A DNA stretch of 64,000 nt from an uncultured Sphaerochaeta sp. (GCF_963666015.1 NZ_OY762555.1:1240001-1304000); one strand, 5' to 3'. Counted from the stretch's first letter, positions 43,218-52,353 are shown. Numbers and translations are program-made. Notes: generated by a model not told the origin, from the sequence alone.

Positions 43218-43557
43218 TTTGCCTAGCAGATTTTCGGTGGACGATTATCGGAACCAGGTACAACTGTCACATTTTTCACAGAAACCGGCTTTTTAGGCAT
43301 CTGAAAACGTGATTTGGTGATTTCAGGTGCCAGGTTAGCCTTACACAGAATCCACAACGGCCAAATTAGCCACCTCATGCAATGGGAGATTGCAACATCA
43401 ATATAGCAATCTCCCGTATTTTTCAAATGCATCAGCGGAATTTCGAATGATTGGGTCTAGGCAAAACCTTGTTTATCATTGGATAAGGAATCAGATCGAT
43501 GAAAATAAAGCTTGTACTTGCTCGAAAGCATCTCTACATACCAACTCAATTTCCTGC
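43218..43557. other. Unassigned stretch with one strong hairpin
   Basis: No convincing gene. A 69-codon minus-strand frame (43223-43432, ending …VVPGSDNRPPKIC) has no ribosome site or known motif. At 43384-43415 there is a perfect 10-bp inverted repeat GGGAGATTGC/GCAATCTCCC with a 12-nt loop followed by GTATTTTTC, which would work as a plus-strand terminator. The sequence may hold debris from the deletion that truncated the neighbouring toxin gene. Confidence 0.4.
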
Positions 43558-43692
43558 TCATCCACCAAAATTACGAATATCATCTTGATACTGTTCAAAT
43601 AATGAACATAGCTCAACTAGTACCCTAAAGGCAGCCTTTTTCTGACCTCCAGAGTAATCATGGCTATTTTGTAGATTCTCATCACCAATCAC
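43479..43692 (-). pseudogene. Internally deleted AbiEii-like nucleotidyltransferase toxin
   Basis: Right after the AbiEi gene a GTG start (43692) opens a 44-codon frame with the look of an AbiEii-type toxin N-terminus: …SGGQKKAAFRVLVELCSLFEQYQDDIRNFGG, stopping (TGA) just where the family continues with the GGW nucleotidyltransferase motif. Overlapping in another frame is VDEQEIELVCRDAFEQVQALF, ending TGA at about 43490, which looks like the C-terminal helix of the same protein. The central part, including the catalytic GS…D region, is missing. I infer a large internal deletion. Family identity is from pattern only. Confidence 0.45.
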
Positions 43693-44744
43693 TTCATTAC
43701 CTCTTTCCTAAATACAGCTTCGGCCATTTCTTCCCCTCGCCCTTTTTGCCTCATGCAGTCCAGATAAACTTGGACAGGAGAAACCACCAGCTGATCATCT
43801 ATGATTCTCGAATCATGGAAAAACTCATCGGTTGAAAGTATATGAATCTGAACATTTGCCCCAGACTCCACTGGCTTGCATGGCGCAACATTCAAAAACT
43901 CCTGAAGGTCCCGTTCTCGTATCATTACATGCACCTTGGTATACCTGACCACCGGTGTATACCTGACACCTCCGGAAAACCCAGTCAAGTAACAATCAAC
44001 CCCTTTAGCAAGTCTAATCGTCTGTACCGTTTTCTCAAACTCCGGTATTGGCAGAAGAGAATAACAATCCAGCATATCAAATAAGGTTGATTTCTCGGAA
44101 TATACTTCACTCCATACACGCATAATCGCCTGGGGATCAAGAATTATTAATCCATTAGTTGTCATCTGAGCCCAAAGCTGCTCACAAAGGTAGTCTTTCA
44201 CTTTAGAAACTTGCCCTATGCTGCACTTCAATTCCTCAGAAAGCTGACTCAGTTTCCATGGCTTAGATATATCTTGCATAAGCAGCCTGAGTATCTGTGA
44301 TGACACACTTGAGGAAGGATTGAAAATACTCTTAGCTACTCGTTTTCTTGCAAACTTGTTTGGGTGACCTTGATCACTTACATACAGAGAGCCAAATGAC
44401 AACATGCAGTTTCCTGACATATCCATATAGCTTATACGTAACTTTTCACATAGTTTTGCTGACTCATCGGAAATGTACGGGGCCATAAGTACGGGGTATA
44501 CTGTGGACTTAACTACTCTCTCATTCGTCTTTCCTTCAAACTCTTTTGCAATAATAGAAGGAAAGGCTCTACCCAGTGCTGTTACTTCAAGATATTCAGT
44601 TGATTTGTGCTTAAAAGCCAAACTCATAATGAACCCGTTTTTTAGATCACGCAGATGATCACACCCTTCAACTACAGGAAGCTTCAGTAGACTGTTTGCC
44701 AAGAGATTGTATTCCTTAAAGTACGCTGATGATTGTTTTTTCAT
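43689..44744 (-). CDS. AbiEi-type antitoxin / winged-helix regulator (type IV toxin-antitoxin)
   Basis: A 351-residue protein. It contains a central winged helix (SSVSSQILRLLMQDISKPWKLSQLSEELKCSIGQVSKVKDYLCEQLW, about 145-190) and a C-terminal domain ending VVSPVQVYLDCMRQKGRGEEMAEAVFRKEVMK, the pattern of AbiEi-family antitoxins, which repress their own promoter and oppose an AbiEii nucleotidyltransferase. The ATG at 44744 has AGAGG eight bases upstream; a GTG at 44765 falls inside the palindrome at 44757-44775. The partner toxin gene downstream is only a remnant. Confidence 0.72.
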   Translation of the reverse strand: MKKQSSAYFKEYNLLANSLLKLPVVEGCDHLRDLKNGFIMSLAFKHKSTEYLEVTALGRAFPSIIAKEFEGKTNERVVKSTVYPVLMAPYISDESAKLCEKLRISYMDMSGNCMLSFGSLYVSDQGHPNKFARKRVAKSIFNPSSSVSSQILRLLMQDISKPWKLSQLSEELKCSIGQVSKVKDYLCEQLWAQMTTNGLIILDPQAIMRVWSEVYSEKSTLFDMLDCYSLLPIPEFEKTVQTIRLAKGVDCYLTGFSGGVRYTPVVRYTKVHVMIRERDLQEFLNVAPCKPVESGANVQIHILSTDEFFHDSRIIDDQLVVSPVQVYLDCMRQKGRGEEMAEAVFRKEVMK

Positions 44745-44756
44745 TATAATAGCCTC

Positions 44757-44775
44757 TTTCACCACGGTGGTGAAA
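44757..44775. promoter_or_regulatory. Perfect palindromic operator at the AbiEi start
   Basis: TTTCACCACGGTGGTGAAA, a perfect 9-1-9 palindrome ending 12 bases before the antitoxin ATG. Known AbiEi proteins bind inverted repeats in their promoters, so autoregulation is likely. Confidence 0.75.
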
Positions 44776-44951
44776 CCAGTATAAATGATGAAACATCAGA
44801 AAGCTAGGTATGTATCGCCTATATTACCTACATCATGAGAACCGATAGATAAAAAGGAAGCACCTGAAAATGAGCATCATTCCAGTTTAATCATGCTTAG
44901 TTTGAATCAAACCAAAGAGAAGAAATCCTGAATTTATATCCCTCTCTCAAT

Positions 44952-44976
44952 CAGCCTCCCCTATCCAGGGAGGCTG
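44952..44976. terminator. Hairpin between the AraC-type and AbiEi genes
   Basis: CAGCCTCCC (44952-44960) with GGGAGGCTG (44968-44976), 7-nt loop. It lies downstream of the AraC-type gene (minus strand); no clear U-run, so termination is only probable. Confidence 0.5.
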
Positions 44977-45004
44977 TACTATTTAGTCTATCAATTCTTT
45001 TCTC

Positions 45005-45892
45005 TCAGATTCTCTTACAAGGCCTTGCTTCAATATACCCACGGTAGCCCAATGGCTCCATCTGGAATCTAGGACCATCCTCATCTGCCCAGGTGAAACC
45101 ATAGAATGTAGGATCATACCTCTTCATCACATCCCACAGTCCTGCTATCGCTTCCTCATAGTCCTCATCCTCGAACGGAGGGCCTTGGAATATCATCATC
45201 TGACATGCAGGTAGATCAATCAGGTCATAGCCTTTGGGAACAGATGCTTCAAAGTCTTTTGGTACCTCTACCCCCTGCATGTATTCACCAGTTCCGATCC
45301 TTCTCAAATTCTCAGGCATCCACATCCCAACAGGTTCATAGAGCGCTTCCTTGATCGAGCTCAGAACCTCCCAGACATCGCAGCCAACCTCTTCACAATA
45401 GGAAAAGTAGTCGGTAGCCTTCTGTGAGCTCTTCACAATAGCTTTTCGCTCCGGGCGATCCACCACTTGTACGAATACAGTCTTCATTGTTGCCTCTCCT
45501 TCAGAATCTCGTTTTGGGGTTGTTGTGCGACGTACAGCCCTGTTCGTGACAAACTCATTCCAGTGCTGCCTGAATTCATGAGGGTTCATCCCAAACTGCT
45601 TTGAGAATGCCCTAGTGAATCCTTCATGAGAGTCAAACACAAAGTCAAACGCCACATCCACCACTTTCTGTTCCGGCTTCTCCAGTTTTCTTGCAGCTTC
45701 ACTCAAACGCCGGTGCCTCAAGTAAGTGAATGGAGCCATACCAGTAGCCTCCTTGAACATTCGCGCGCTATGCCAGGGGGAATACTGTGCAGCCTGTGCC
45801 AGTTGATGCAGTGTAATCGGCTTACTTAGATGCTCATCAATAAATTCCAGCATTCTCTGGACCGCTGACTTGTGTTCTTCTCTCATCGTCAC
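45005..45892 (-). CDS. AraC-family regulator with GyrI-like effector domain
   Basis: A 295-residue protein. Residues about 8-105 are the AraC double helix-turn-helix (LEFIDEHLSKPITLHQLAQAAQYSPWHSARMFKEATGMAPFTYLRHRRLSEAA…GFTRAFSKQFGMNPHEFR). The rest (about 135-295) is a GyrI-like small-molecule domain ending EPLGYRGYIEARPC. Proteins of this build (Rob/SoxS-like with GyrI domain) respond to drugs or hydrophobic compounds. It is monocistronic. The start could also be the ATG two codons in. Confidence 0.85.
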   Translation of the reverse strand: MTMREEHKSAVQRMLEFIDEHLSKPITLHQLAQAAQYSPWHSARMFKEATGMAPFTYLRHRRLSEAARKLEKPEQKVVDVAFDFVFDSHEGFTRAFSKQFGMNPHEFRQHWNEFVTNRAVRRTTTPKRDSEGEATMKTVFVQVVDRPERKAIVKSSQKATDYFSYCEEVGCDVWEVLSSIKEALYEPVGMWMPENLRRIGTGEYMQGVEVPKDFEASVPKGYDLIDLPACQMMIFQGPPFEDEDYEEAIAGLWDVMKRYDPTFYGFTWADEDGPRFQMEPLGYRGYIEARPCKRI

Positions 45893-46319
45893 CTCACAAC
45901 TCCATTGACTGTACTCTAGCTGAGAAACAAAACTTGAGCTTGACCGTCCTTGCTCAGTTTCAGATTATAGGATAATTCCACTTGTATTAGAATTATTCTT
46001 CGATCTACATGCAGCCACTTCTACAAACTTCTACCCATATTTATTGAGATATTGTCACAATCAGTATAGATTATCAGTAATTAGCCTACTATTACTCATA
46101 ACTTATGACAAAGCTACAACATATAATATACAACAATCATCCATATCAAAATATTTCCATTAGACTAATTCAGAAAAACTTAATACATGTTGCATAAGTT
46201 GACACAAGTTTGTTTTACGTTAAATATTTATTAATACTTTACTATATAACGAATTAAATATTTTATAAAATTATTCTGAAAATGTCTTTCCATATATATA
46301 AAAACTTGTGTACCACCTG
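45893..46319. other. AT-rich intergenic stretch, no gene seen
   Basis: Between the divergent AraC-type gene and exported protein B. No supported frame. It becomes almost pure A/T toward the promoter at 46320, as upstream of copy A. A TTGACACAAGT at about 46198 partly resembles the promoter -35 region and may be a relic of it. Confidence 0.45.
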
Positions 46320-46348
46320 TTGACATAAGTCCATAGATTTACTATTAT
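46320..46348 (+). promoter_or_regulatory. Promoter, copy B of the shared exported-protein promoter
   Basis: TTGACA (46320-46325), 17-base spacer starting TAAGTC, TATTAT (46343-46348): same boxes, same spacing and same first six spacer bases as at 42529. Confidence 0.8.
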
Positions 46349-46355
46349 ACATATG

Positions 46356-46405
46356 TGCTTGGGAAAGCATAGATAACTTGCACTGGAGCGGAGCTCCTAA
46401 AGGAT
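46356..46405 (+). promoter_or_regulatory. Structured 5' leader, copy B
   Basis: Stem 1 TGCTT/AAGCA (46356-46369), linker TAACTTGCAC, stem 2 GGAGC/GCTCC (46385-46397), then AAAGGATG. Stem bases differ from copy A while pairing is kept. Confidence 0.6.
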
Positions 46406-46412
46406 GTTTAAA

Positions 46413-46961
46413 ATGAAGAAGAATATTATTGCAACTTTGTTGGTACTGGCTATTTCGATGGTAGGAATTTTTGCTGCTGACGCTACTGGGCAGTTTGATG
46501 TTGTCACCAGTGTTGGCGGAATCCATGAAATCAAGCTCGTCACTGTTGGAACAACTGTCCCTACAAACAAGGGTGGTTTTGATGGTCTTTCTGCTGACAA
46601 CTCTGACTTCACAGTTGATGACAACAACTACAGTACCGTACAGACTGTTCGCCAGCTGATCAGCATGTCTAACAACAGGAATGGTTATTACATGACGCTC
46701 TCTGCAACCGCTATGGAAGCTGATCTTGGAAGCTCTGAATTTGCGTATATCAACTACGATGTGGTGGCCGGTGGGGCTTCGCTTACTACCGATGATGCCA
46801 CTGAAGTTGACGCAGTAGCAAACATCCATGATAGTGGCCCACTCACTGGCATGAATTTCTACTCTACCAACGTAACTGTAGAGGTTAACGCCGAAGAGTA
46901 TGAGAACGCTGTAACTGGTTCATACTCTGGAACGATTACCTTTAATCTCTTTGCAAACTAA
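46413..46961 (+). CDS. Small exported protein B, function unknown
   Basis: A 182-residue protein similar in build to exported protein A: signal peptide MKKNIIATLLVLAISMVGIFAAD, then an acidic, Thr/Ser/Asn/Val-rich domain with predicted beta-strands (TGQFDVVTSVGGIHEIKLV…) and a final strand SYSGTITFNLFAN. The terminal strand pattern recalls self-assembling or chaperone-usher-like subunits (a spore-coat-U-like fold is possible), but no usher or chaperone gene is nearby. Same AAAGGATG-N6-ATG start arrangement as copy A. Confidence 0.72.
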   Translation: MKKNIIATLLVLAISMVGIFAADATGQFDVVTSVGGIHEIKLVTVGTTVPTNKGGFDGLSADNSDFTVDDNNYSTVQTVRQLISMSNNRNGYYMTLSATAMEADLGSSEFAYINYDVVAGGASLTTDDATEVDAVANIHDSGPLTGMNFYSTNVTVEVNAEEYENAVTGSYSGTITFNLFAN

Positions 46962-46992
46962 CAAACAAAACCCAATACAAACTTGTCTGTCC

Positions 46993-47026
46993 AAGACCAC
47001 CCTCTCACCGGGGTGGTCTTCTTTTA
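46993..47026 (+). terminator. Intrinsic terminator after exported protein B
   Basis: Perfect 10-bp stem AAGACCACCC (46993-47002) with GGGTGGTCTT (47011-47020), 8-nt loop, then CTTTTA. It abuts the stop of the convergent gene. Confidence 0.85.
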
Positions 47027-48268
47027 CTCATTGTTCAATACTCGCTTTGCCAGTGTCTTTATGCAGTGGAATACCGAGTCAGCAGGAATGAATGCGTAAC
47101 TCTTCGTACGTTTGAGGAGAAGCCCCTCCACCACCTGCTCTACCGTGTAGAAATTACCGCCGATACGGTTATTGTCATAAGGAGCAAAGGCTGTAGCGTA
47201 ATAGAGTGATCGTGTTTCCCCTGAGCGTATGGTTACGGTAGTATCAGCATCAAACAAGGTATCAGAAGCAGAAGCTTCCTTCGTTCCAGTATAAAGCTTG
47301 TTTGTCCCTGATCCACAGTTGAGTGAGTACTGTTGGCTCATCCCTCCCGGGTAGAGCGTCCAAGGAGTCTCTGTACGGCCACCATAGTCGAAGAGGAAAT
47401 TGTTGAAATTCAGCCCTATCTCCCCTTCTCCCAGAGCCTGTGGGCCTGGGAAGAAGGTAAAGTATACCATCTGTTGCCTTGGGTTGATCACACTCGACCA
47501 ACCAAGGTTGCTGAGCCTTGGAATGGCTCCGCTGATAAAGTCCGTCTTCCCAATCGGAGGAGAAACCTCTGTGAGATCAACCGTCCCTCCCTGCTTCAGA
47601 GGGGCTTTCTTCCAATCATCAAAATGGACGTTGGGCTGCAAGCGGGAAGCAACTCCTGTCAAAGAGTTTTCTGGACCTGTGGTCCAGCTCTGGGCACTGG
47701 CATTGAGCACACAACCGGATTCTAAAAAAGGAGAACCAACCTCATTATTCCAAGTAGTGTTGGCAAGCATGTCCTCACTTCCATTGTTGGTGATGAAGAC
47801 CGCCGTATAGTGTACGGGATGATTCGGGAGCAACATATCAATCTTCCGTACATGGTAGTGCTCTTTTCTGTTTCGAACCATGCTCATGAGCCAGACCCCA
47901 CCAAACTCAGGGTCGGTACCATATCGCTCTACCATCCAGTAAGCAGAAGAGGAAAATCCACTCTGATCTTGTGCTCCCTGAACTGCATCATATGCAGGAC
48001 CATAGTTGGGAAAACTGAAGTATGAACCAGCCCTCTGATAAAGATAGGGGCTGGTCTTCCAGAACTCAGCATTCTCATCACTGAATACAGAGGTGCCTGT
48101 TCCACGGTAATACGGTACCAGATGGGCATTTATCCGTCCTCCTTGGGACAAGAGCGCACTCAGCTCCAGCACCATACCACCCTGATCTTCCAATACCACC
48201 TGAATCTGGTCATTGGTCAGCACCGTGGCATTCCTGCTCTCCCATAATCTCAGACGACGAATATCCAT
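47024..48268 (-). CDS. Galactose-mutarotase-like carbohydrate-active protein
   Basis: A 414-residue soluble protein whose run of beta-strands (VLTNDQIQVVLEDQGGMVLELSAL…, YFSFPNYGPAYDA…, WTLYPGGMSQQYSLNCG) resembles the aldose-1-epimerase/mutarotase supersandwich, often annotated DUF4432-like or hypothetical. No catalytic pair can be assigned with confidence. The gene is divergent from alpha-galactosidase (about 100 bp between starts), which suggests a role in galactoside use. The ATG at 48268 follows GGAG by nine bases; an ATG nine codons earlier is less well placed. Confidence 0.5.
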   Translation of the reverse strand: MDIRRLRLWESRNATVLTNDQIQVVLEDQGGMVLELSALLSQGGRINAHLVPYYRGTGTSVFSDENAEFWKTSPYLYQRAGSYFSFPNYGPAYDAVQGAQDQSGFSSSAYWMVERYGTDPEFGGVWLMSMVRNRKEHYHVRKIDMLLPNHPVHYTAVFITNNGSEDMLANTTWNNEVGSPFLESGCVLNASAQSWTTGPENSLTGVASRLQPNVHFDDWKKAPLKQGGTVDLTEVSPPIGKTDFISGAIPRLSNLGWSSVINPRQQMVYFTFFPGPQALGEGEIGLNFNNFLFDYGGRTETPWTLYPGGMSQQYSLNCGSGTNKLYTGTKEASASDTLFDADTTVTIRSGETRSLYYATAFAPYDNNRIGGNFYTVEQVVEGLLLKRTKSYAFIPADSVFHCIKTLAKRVLNNE

Positions 48269-48371
48269 TCCCACTTCTCCTCTTAAAAGCGACACAACAT
48301 GGTGTTAAAAACAGCCTAATGACAGTATACTGGTAGCATAGACTGTTTCCAAGTTCAAGGAGTGCTGTTCC

Positions 48372-50714
48372 ATGATTTCCAAGAAGGACCGACTGTTCAA
48401 TCTATCCACGAAGAAAACCACCTATCTGTTCGCCATAACCGAAACAGGACACCTTGAACACCTTTATTATGGCAGATATCTCAGCAAAGGTACCATCAGC
48501 ATAGATGCGTTGGCAGAGAAGAGAAGTATCAGCATCGGTACAGGCACAGCCTACGATAGTGATCATCCAACCCTCTTCTTCACCAACCTCTGTATGGAAT
48601 ACTCTACCATGGGCAAAGGTGATTATCGAGAGAGTTCCATCGATATCTCCTATTCCCGTGGCATGCATACACTCGATTTCATCGTTAAGAGCTACAGAAT
48701 CCTTCCTGGAAAGCCAAGGACCTTCAGTGGCTTGCCCGAATCTTATGGGGACAAGGCTACCTGTACCACCTTGGAAGTCATGCTCAAGGAAGCCTGTCTG
48801 CCCTTGCGTCTGGCCCTCACCTACACGGTCTTCGAGGAAAGCAATGTCATCACAAGGCGTGCCACTCTCTACAATGACAGCAACGAGGAAGTTACGATCA
48901 AGAACCTTGCATCAGCACAGCTCGATCTTGACACCGATGACTGGAAGCTGGTCACTTTTGACGGGGCATGGTCGAGGGAGCGGTACATGCATGAACGTCC
49001 ACTTGCCCCTGGAATCATGATCAACGATAGCAAGAGTGGCGTCAGCAGCGCTGATCACAACCCCTGTATATTCCTCACCAAGGAAAATGGGGAGACCATT
49101 GGAATGAACCTCATCTACAGCTCCAACCATCGGGAGCTGGTGGAAACATCCCCCTACGGGAAGGTCAGGGTTTTGACGGGTATCAATCCGGCAACCTTCA
49201 GCTGGAACCTTGCTCCGCAAGACCGTTTCCAATCCCCTGAGGCGGTAATGACCTACTCCCCTGATGCAATAAACGGGGCAAGCCAGAACTTTCACCACTT
49301 CATCAACAACCACATCATCCGTGGTCCCTGGAAGTTCCGTGAGAGACCAGTCCTGATCAACAATTGGGAAGCGACCTACTTCAAATTCACTGAGGACAAG
49401 CTTATCAATCTGGCGAAGGAGAGCGCCAACCTCGGTATTGAGCTGTTCGTCCTTGATGATGGCTGGTTCGGTTTACGTAATGATGACACCACCAGTCTTG
49501 GGGACTGGACCGTGAACCCGAAGAAACTCCCTTCAGGGTTGGAAAACCTCTCTCTTGAAGTACACAGGCTTGGTATGATGTTCGGGCTCTGGGTAGAGCC
49601 GGAGATGATAAGCATTGAGAGTCAGCTGTATAAGAAACACCCCGAATGGATGATCGCCATACCTGGAAGGCGTCCAAGCGTGGGAAGGAACCAGTATATC
49701 CTTGACCTGAGTAGACCTGATGTACGGGATTACCTCTTCAAACAACTCTCGGATGTTTGGCATTTTGCAAATGTGAACTATATCAAGTGGGACATGAATC
49801 GTGTATTCAGTGACCTTTATAGCGCAAACAGAGAAATGAAAGACCACGGTGAATTCTTTCACCGCTATATTCTGGGGCTCTATGAACTGCTGGAGAAGCT
49901 TACTGCAGCTTTCCCCAATGTACTCTTTGAATCATGTGCAAGCGGTGGCAACCGCTTTGACCTAGGAATGCTCTGCTACATGCCACAAACATGGACCAGT
50001 GACAATACTGATGCTCTCAGCCGTCTGTATATCCAGGAAGGCACCAGCTGCGGCTACCCACTCTCAACCATGGGCAGCCATGTGAGCGACTCTCCCAATC
50101 ACCAGACCTTGAGACGATCAGAACTTGAGTCCCGATTCAATGTTGCAGCATTCGGTGTCCTTGGGTATGAGCTGGATGTCACCAAGCTGAAAGGGCAACA
50201 GAAAGAGGCCATCAAGGCACAGATTGCCTTCTACAAGGCACACCGTGCCCTACTGCAGTACGGGACCTTTACCAGGGTGAAACTGGCAAACAGTATATCG
50301 AACCAGGTAATCTGGGCAGTAGCAAGCCAGGACAAGAGCGAACTCTTGGTGCTCTTCGCACAGAAGCTCAATCCTGCAAATCCAGGTTCAGACAAGCTAC
50401 GTGTAGAAGCTGTTGATCTGAATGCGGTCTATGAAGTATTCCCCCGGCAGCAGCGTATCGACATCAAGATGTTCGGGAATTTGCTCAACCGAGTCAGTCC
50501 GCTCCCCATAACCGAGGGAGGTATCGCCCAGGACACCATCAGCAAGGCTGTCTCCCTGGACAGTGAAGTTGAACACTACCGGGTTACCGGCGAGCAGGTT
50601 GCTTGGGCAGGGATTAAGCTGAACCAGCAGTTCGGAGGAACCGGTTATGATGCCATGACCAGGGTCTTGGGTGACTTCGGCAGCAGAATCTATATCTTCA
50701 AGAAGATCATGTAG
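48372..50714 (+). CDS. Alpha-galactosidase (GH36)
   Basis: A 780-residue enzyme without signal peptide, somewhat longer than the usual 720-740. The N-terminal beta-supersandwich is followed by the barrel with ELFVLDDGWFGLRNDDTTSLGDW, YIKWDMNR (nucleophile Asp) and CASGGNRFDLGMLCYMPQTWTSDNTDA (acid/base Asp in SDNTDA). It removes alpha-1,6-galactose from melibiose and raffinose-type sugars in the cytoplasm. AAGGAG lies nine bases before the ATG. Confidence 0.95.
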   Translation: MISKKDRLFNLSTKKTTYLFAITETGHLEHLYYGRYLSKGTISIDALAEKRSISIGTGTAYDSDHPTLFFTNLCMEYSTMGKGDYRESSIDISYSRGMHTLDFIVKSYRILPGKPRTFSGLPESYGDKATCTTLEVMLKEACLPLRLALTYTVFEESNVITRRATLYNDSNEEVTIKNLASAQLDLDTDDWKLVTFDGAWSRERYMHERPLAPGIMINDSKSGVSSADHNPCIFLTKENGETIGMNLIYSSNHRELVETSPYGKVRVLTGINPATFSWNLAPQDRFQSPEAVMTYSPDAINGASQNFHHFINNHIIRGPWKFRERPVLINNWEATYFKFTEDKLINLAKESANLGIELFVLDDGWFGLRNDDTTSLGDWTVNPKKLPSGLENLSLEVHRLGMMFGLWVEPEMISIESQLYKKHPEWMIAIPGRRPSVGRNQYILDLSRPDVRDYLFKQLSDVWHFANVNYIKWDMNRVFSDLYSANREMKDHGEFFHRYILGLYELLEKLTAAFPNVLFESCASGGNRFDLGMLCYMPQTWTSDNTDALSRLYIQEGTSCGYPLSTMGSHVSDSPNHQTLRRSELESRFNVAAFGVLGYELDVTKLKGQQKEAIKAQIAFYKAHRALLQYGTFTRVKLANSISNQVIWAVASQDKSELLVLFAQKLNPANPGSDKLRVEAVDLNAVYEVFPRQQRIDIKMFGNLLNRVSPLPITEGGIAQDTISKAVSLDSEVEHYRVTGEQVAWAGIKLNQQFGGTGYDAMTRVLGDFGSRIYIFKKIM

Positions 50715-50767
50715 CCCTCACGATTCTTATGTTTATAACCTCTTGCCCGAGAACCTGACTTACCGTT

Positions 50768-51262
50768 ATGATGGACAGAATGGAACAGACTGTCATATAC
50801 CTTGAACCAGGGAGTGCTTCTCTGGCTACCAATCAAGGCTATCTTGCAATGTGCAAGCACATACGACGTGAGGTTTTCGTCAAAGGACAAGGCGTAAGCG
50901 AGACCATCGATTTCGATGGAAAAGACCCTGACTGTGGGCATCTTTTACTGCTCATTGATGACGAAGCGGTGGGAACCATACGTATCCGATCGACTGAGAA
51001 GGGAACCAAACTCGAACGTATTGCCGTGATTTCCACCTATCGTGGATTGCATTACGGAGAACTCATGGTACGTTGTGCCTTGAGCGTTGCCCGTGGACCA
51101 GTCTATATCCATGCCCAGATTCAGAGCGAGGGATTTTATCAGAAGCTTGGTTTCGTTGCAGAAGATCAGAGTATCTTCTATGAAGCAAACATCCCACATA
51201 GAACCATGAACTGGCCCCACGAAGAAGGAGTTGCACCTTGCCCTATCACAATACCATCGTAA
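50768..51262 (+). CDS. GNAT-family N-acetyltransferase
   Basis: A 164-residue GNAT protein. It has the N-terminal IRREVFVKGQGVSETIDFDG motif of acyl-homoserine/ElaA-like acetyltransferases, strand LLLLIDDEAVGTIRIR, the acetyl-CoA segment KLERIAVISTYRGLHYGELMV, and the C-terminal IHAQIQSEGFYQKLGFVAED. Substrate unknown. Three ATGs (50768, 50771, 50780) could start it and none has a clear ribosome site. It overlaps gpsA by 25 bp. Confidence 0.85.
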   Translation: MMDRMEQTVIYLEPGSASLATNQGYLAMCKHIRREVFVKGQGVSETIDFDGKDPDCGHLLLLIDDEAVGTIRIRSTEKGTKLERIAVISTYRGLHYGELMVRCALSVARGPVYIHAQIQSEGFYQKLGFVAEDQSIFYEANIPHRTMNWPHEEGVAPCPITIPS

Positions 51263-52206
51263 TCGCAGGAGCCGGTGTCTTTGGCACAGCCATGACTGAA
51301 CGGCTCTCTTGGAATACCAACAATACCGTCATCCTCTGGTCCATCGAGAAGGACGTTGTCGAGGATATCAATAAAAACCATCGGAATACAAAGTACTTCC
51401 CTACCCACTTCCTGAACACCAGTATCAGGGCAACAAGCGACAAGCAAATTTTCCGCAGCGCTGACTGTATACTTCTTGTCATCCCCTCAAAGGTCATCGT
51501 GTCTTTTACCGAGGAAATCAAGGCATATACGAAGGAAGATTGTCTTGTAATAAATCTAGCAAAGGGAATGAGTGATGATGGGGCTTTTATCACTGAACAG
51601 ATTCCCTTTCCCCGAACAGCAAGCATGAAGGGGCCTACGTTCGCCATCGAAGTTCTGCATGGACTACCCTCTTCCTTTACCTTTGGGGGAAGGAGAGAGG
51701 ACTATGTCCGCTTCAAGAAGGAAGTACTCAAGGACACCGGTCTCTATCTGGACTATACCGAAGATATCCGATCGGTCGAGCTTATGAGTATCCTGAAGAA
51801 CATGTATGCCATCGCAATCGGACTGGTCAGTGGACGGTTCAACTCACCTAATGTCGACTTCCTCATTTATACGAAGGCAGTTGGAGAAATGCGCCATTTT
51901 CTCAGCCTGTTCGGTTGCAGCACAGAGACCATCTTCTGCTATTGCGGGCTTGGAGATCTGGGGCTGACCAGTCTTAATGACCTCTCCAGAAACAGGACGC
52001 TCGGTCTTTTGATGGGAAAAGGATTCTCCATCGACAACAGTGGCAGCTCATCGACGGTCATAGAGGGAAGCAGAACCGTCAAGTTGATGGGAGAACTCAC
52101 CCGTGAGAGACATGTCGAAGAGGAGTTCCCCCTTGTACAGGCACTCTACCGGATGATGTACGAACATGAGAATCTCAACGACTACATGAGAGCGGTGTTC
52201 AACTAA
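51238..52206 (+). CDS. gpsA: NAD(P)H-dependent glycerol-3-phosphate dehydrogenase
   Basis: A 322-residue enzyme making sn-glycerol-3-phosphate for phospholipids. The N-terminal IAGAGVFGTAMTERL is the dinucleotide fold, VINLAKGM and the substrate Lys region SVELMSILKNMYAIAIGL follow, and CYCGLGDLGLTSLNDLSRNRTLG is the GpsA C-terminal signature (usually GDLxxTCxSxxSRN). The start is TTG, supported by AAGGAG seven bases upstream, inside the end of the GNAT gene. No plausible ATG exists before the nucleotide-binding motif. Confidence 0.88.
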   Translation: MPYHNTIVIAGAGVFGTAMTERLSWNTNNTVILWSIEKDVVEDINKNHRNTKYFPTHFLNTSIRATSDKQIFRSADCILLVIPSKVIVSFTEEIKAYTKEDCLVINLAKGMSDDGAFITEQIPFPRTASMKGPTFAIEVLHGLPSSFTFGGRREDYVRFKKEVLKDTGLYLDYTEDIRSVELMSILKNMYAIAIGLVSGRFNSPNVDFLIYTKAVGEMRHFLSLFGCSTETIFCYCGLGDLGLTSLNDLSRNRTLGLLMGKGFSIDNSGSSSTVIEGSRTVKLMGELTRERHVEEEFPLVQALYRMMYEHENLNDYMRAVFN

Positions 52207-52353
52207 TCTTACAGCTCAAGGTACAGACTTCTTTCGTATCCGACCTCTATTCAAACATGAAAGATTCTACTTTCAGCAAAGATATCAGAGGTTCAAGCCG
52301 TTCTTCCAAGATAAAAAGCCTTGGGAAAGCTCACCTTAAGCACTCAAGTACCT

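Noticed and set aside
43223..43432. Possible transposase remnant on the minus strand
   Set aside because: No DDE or helix-turn-helix motif, no terminal inverted repeats and no ribosome site.
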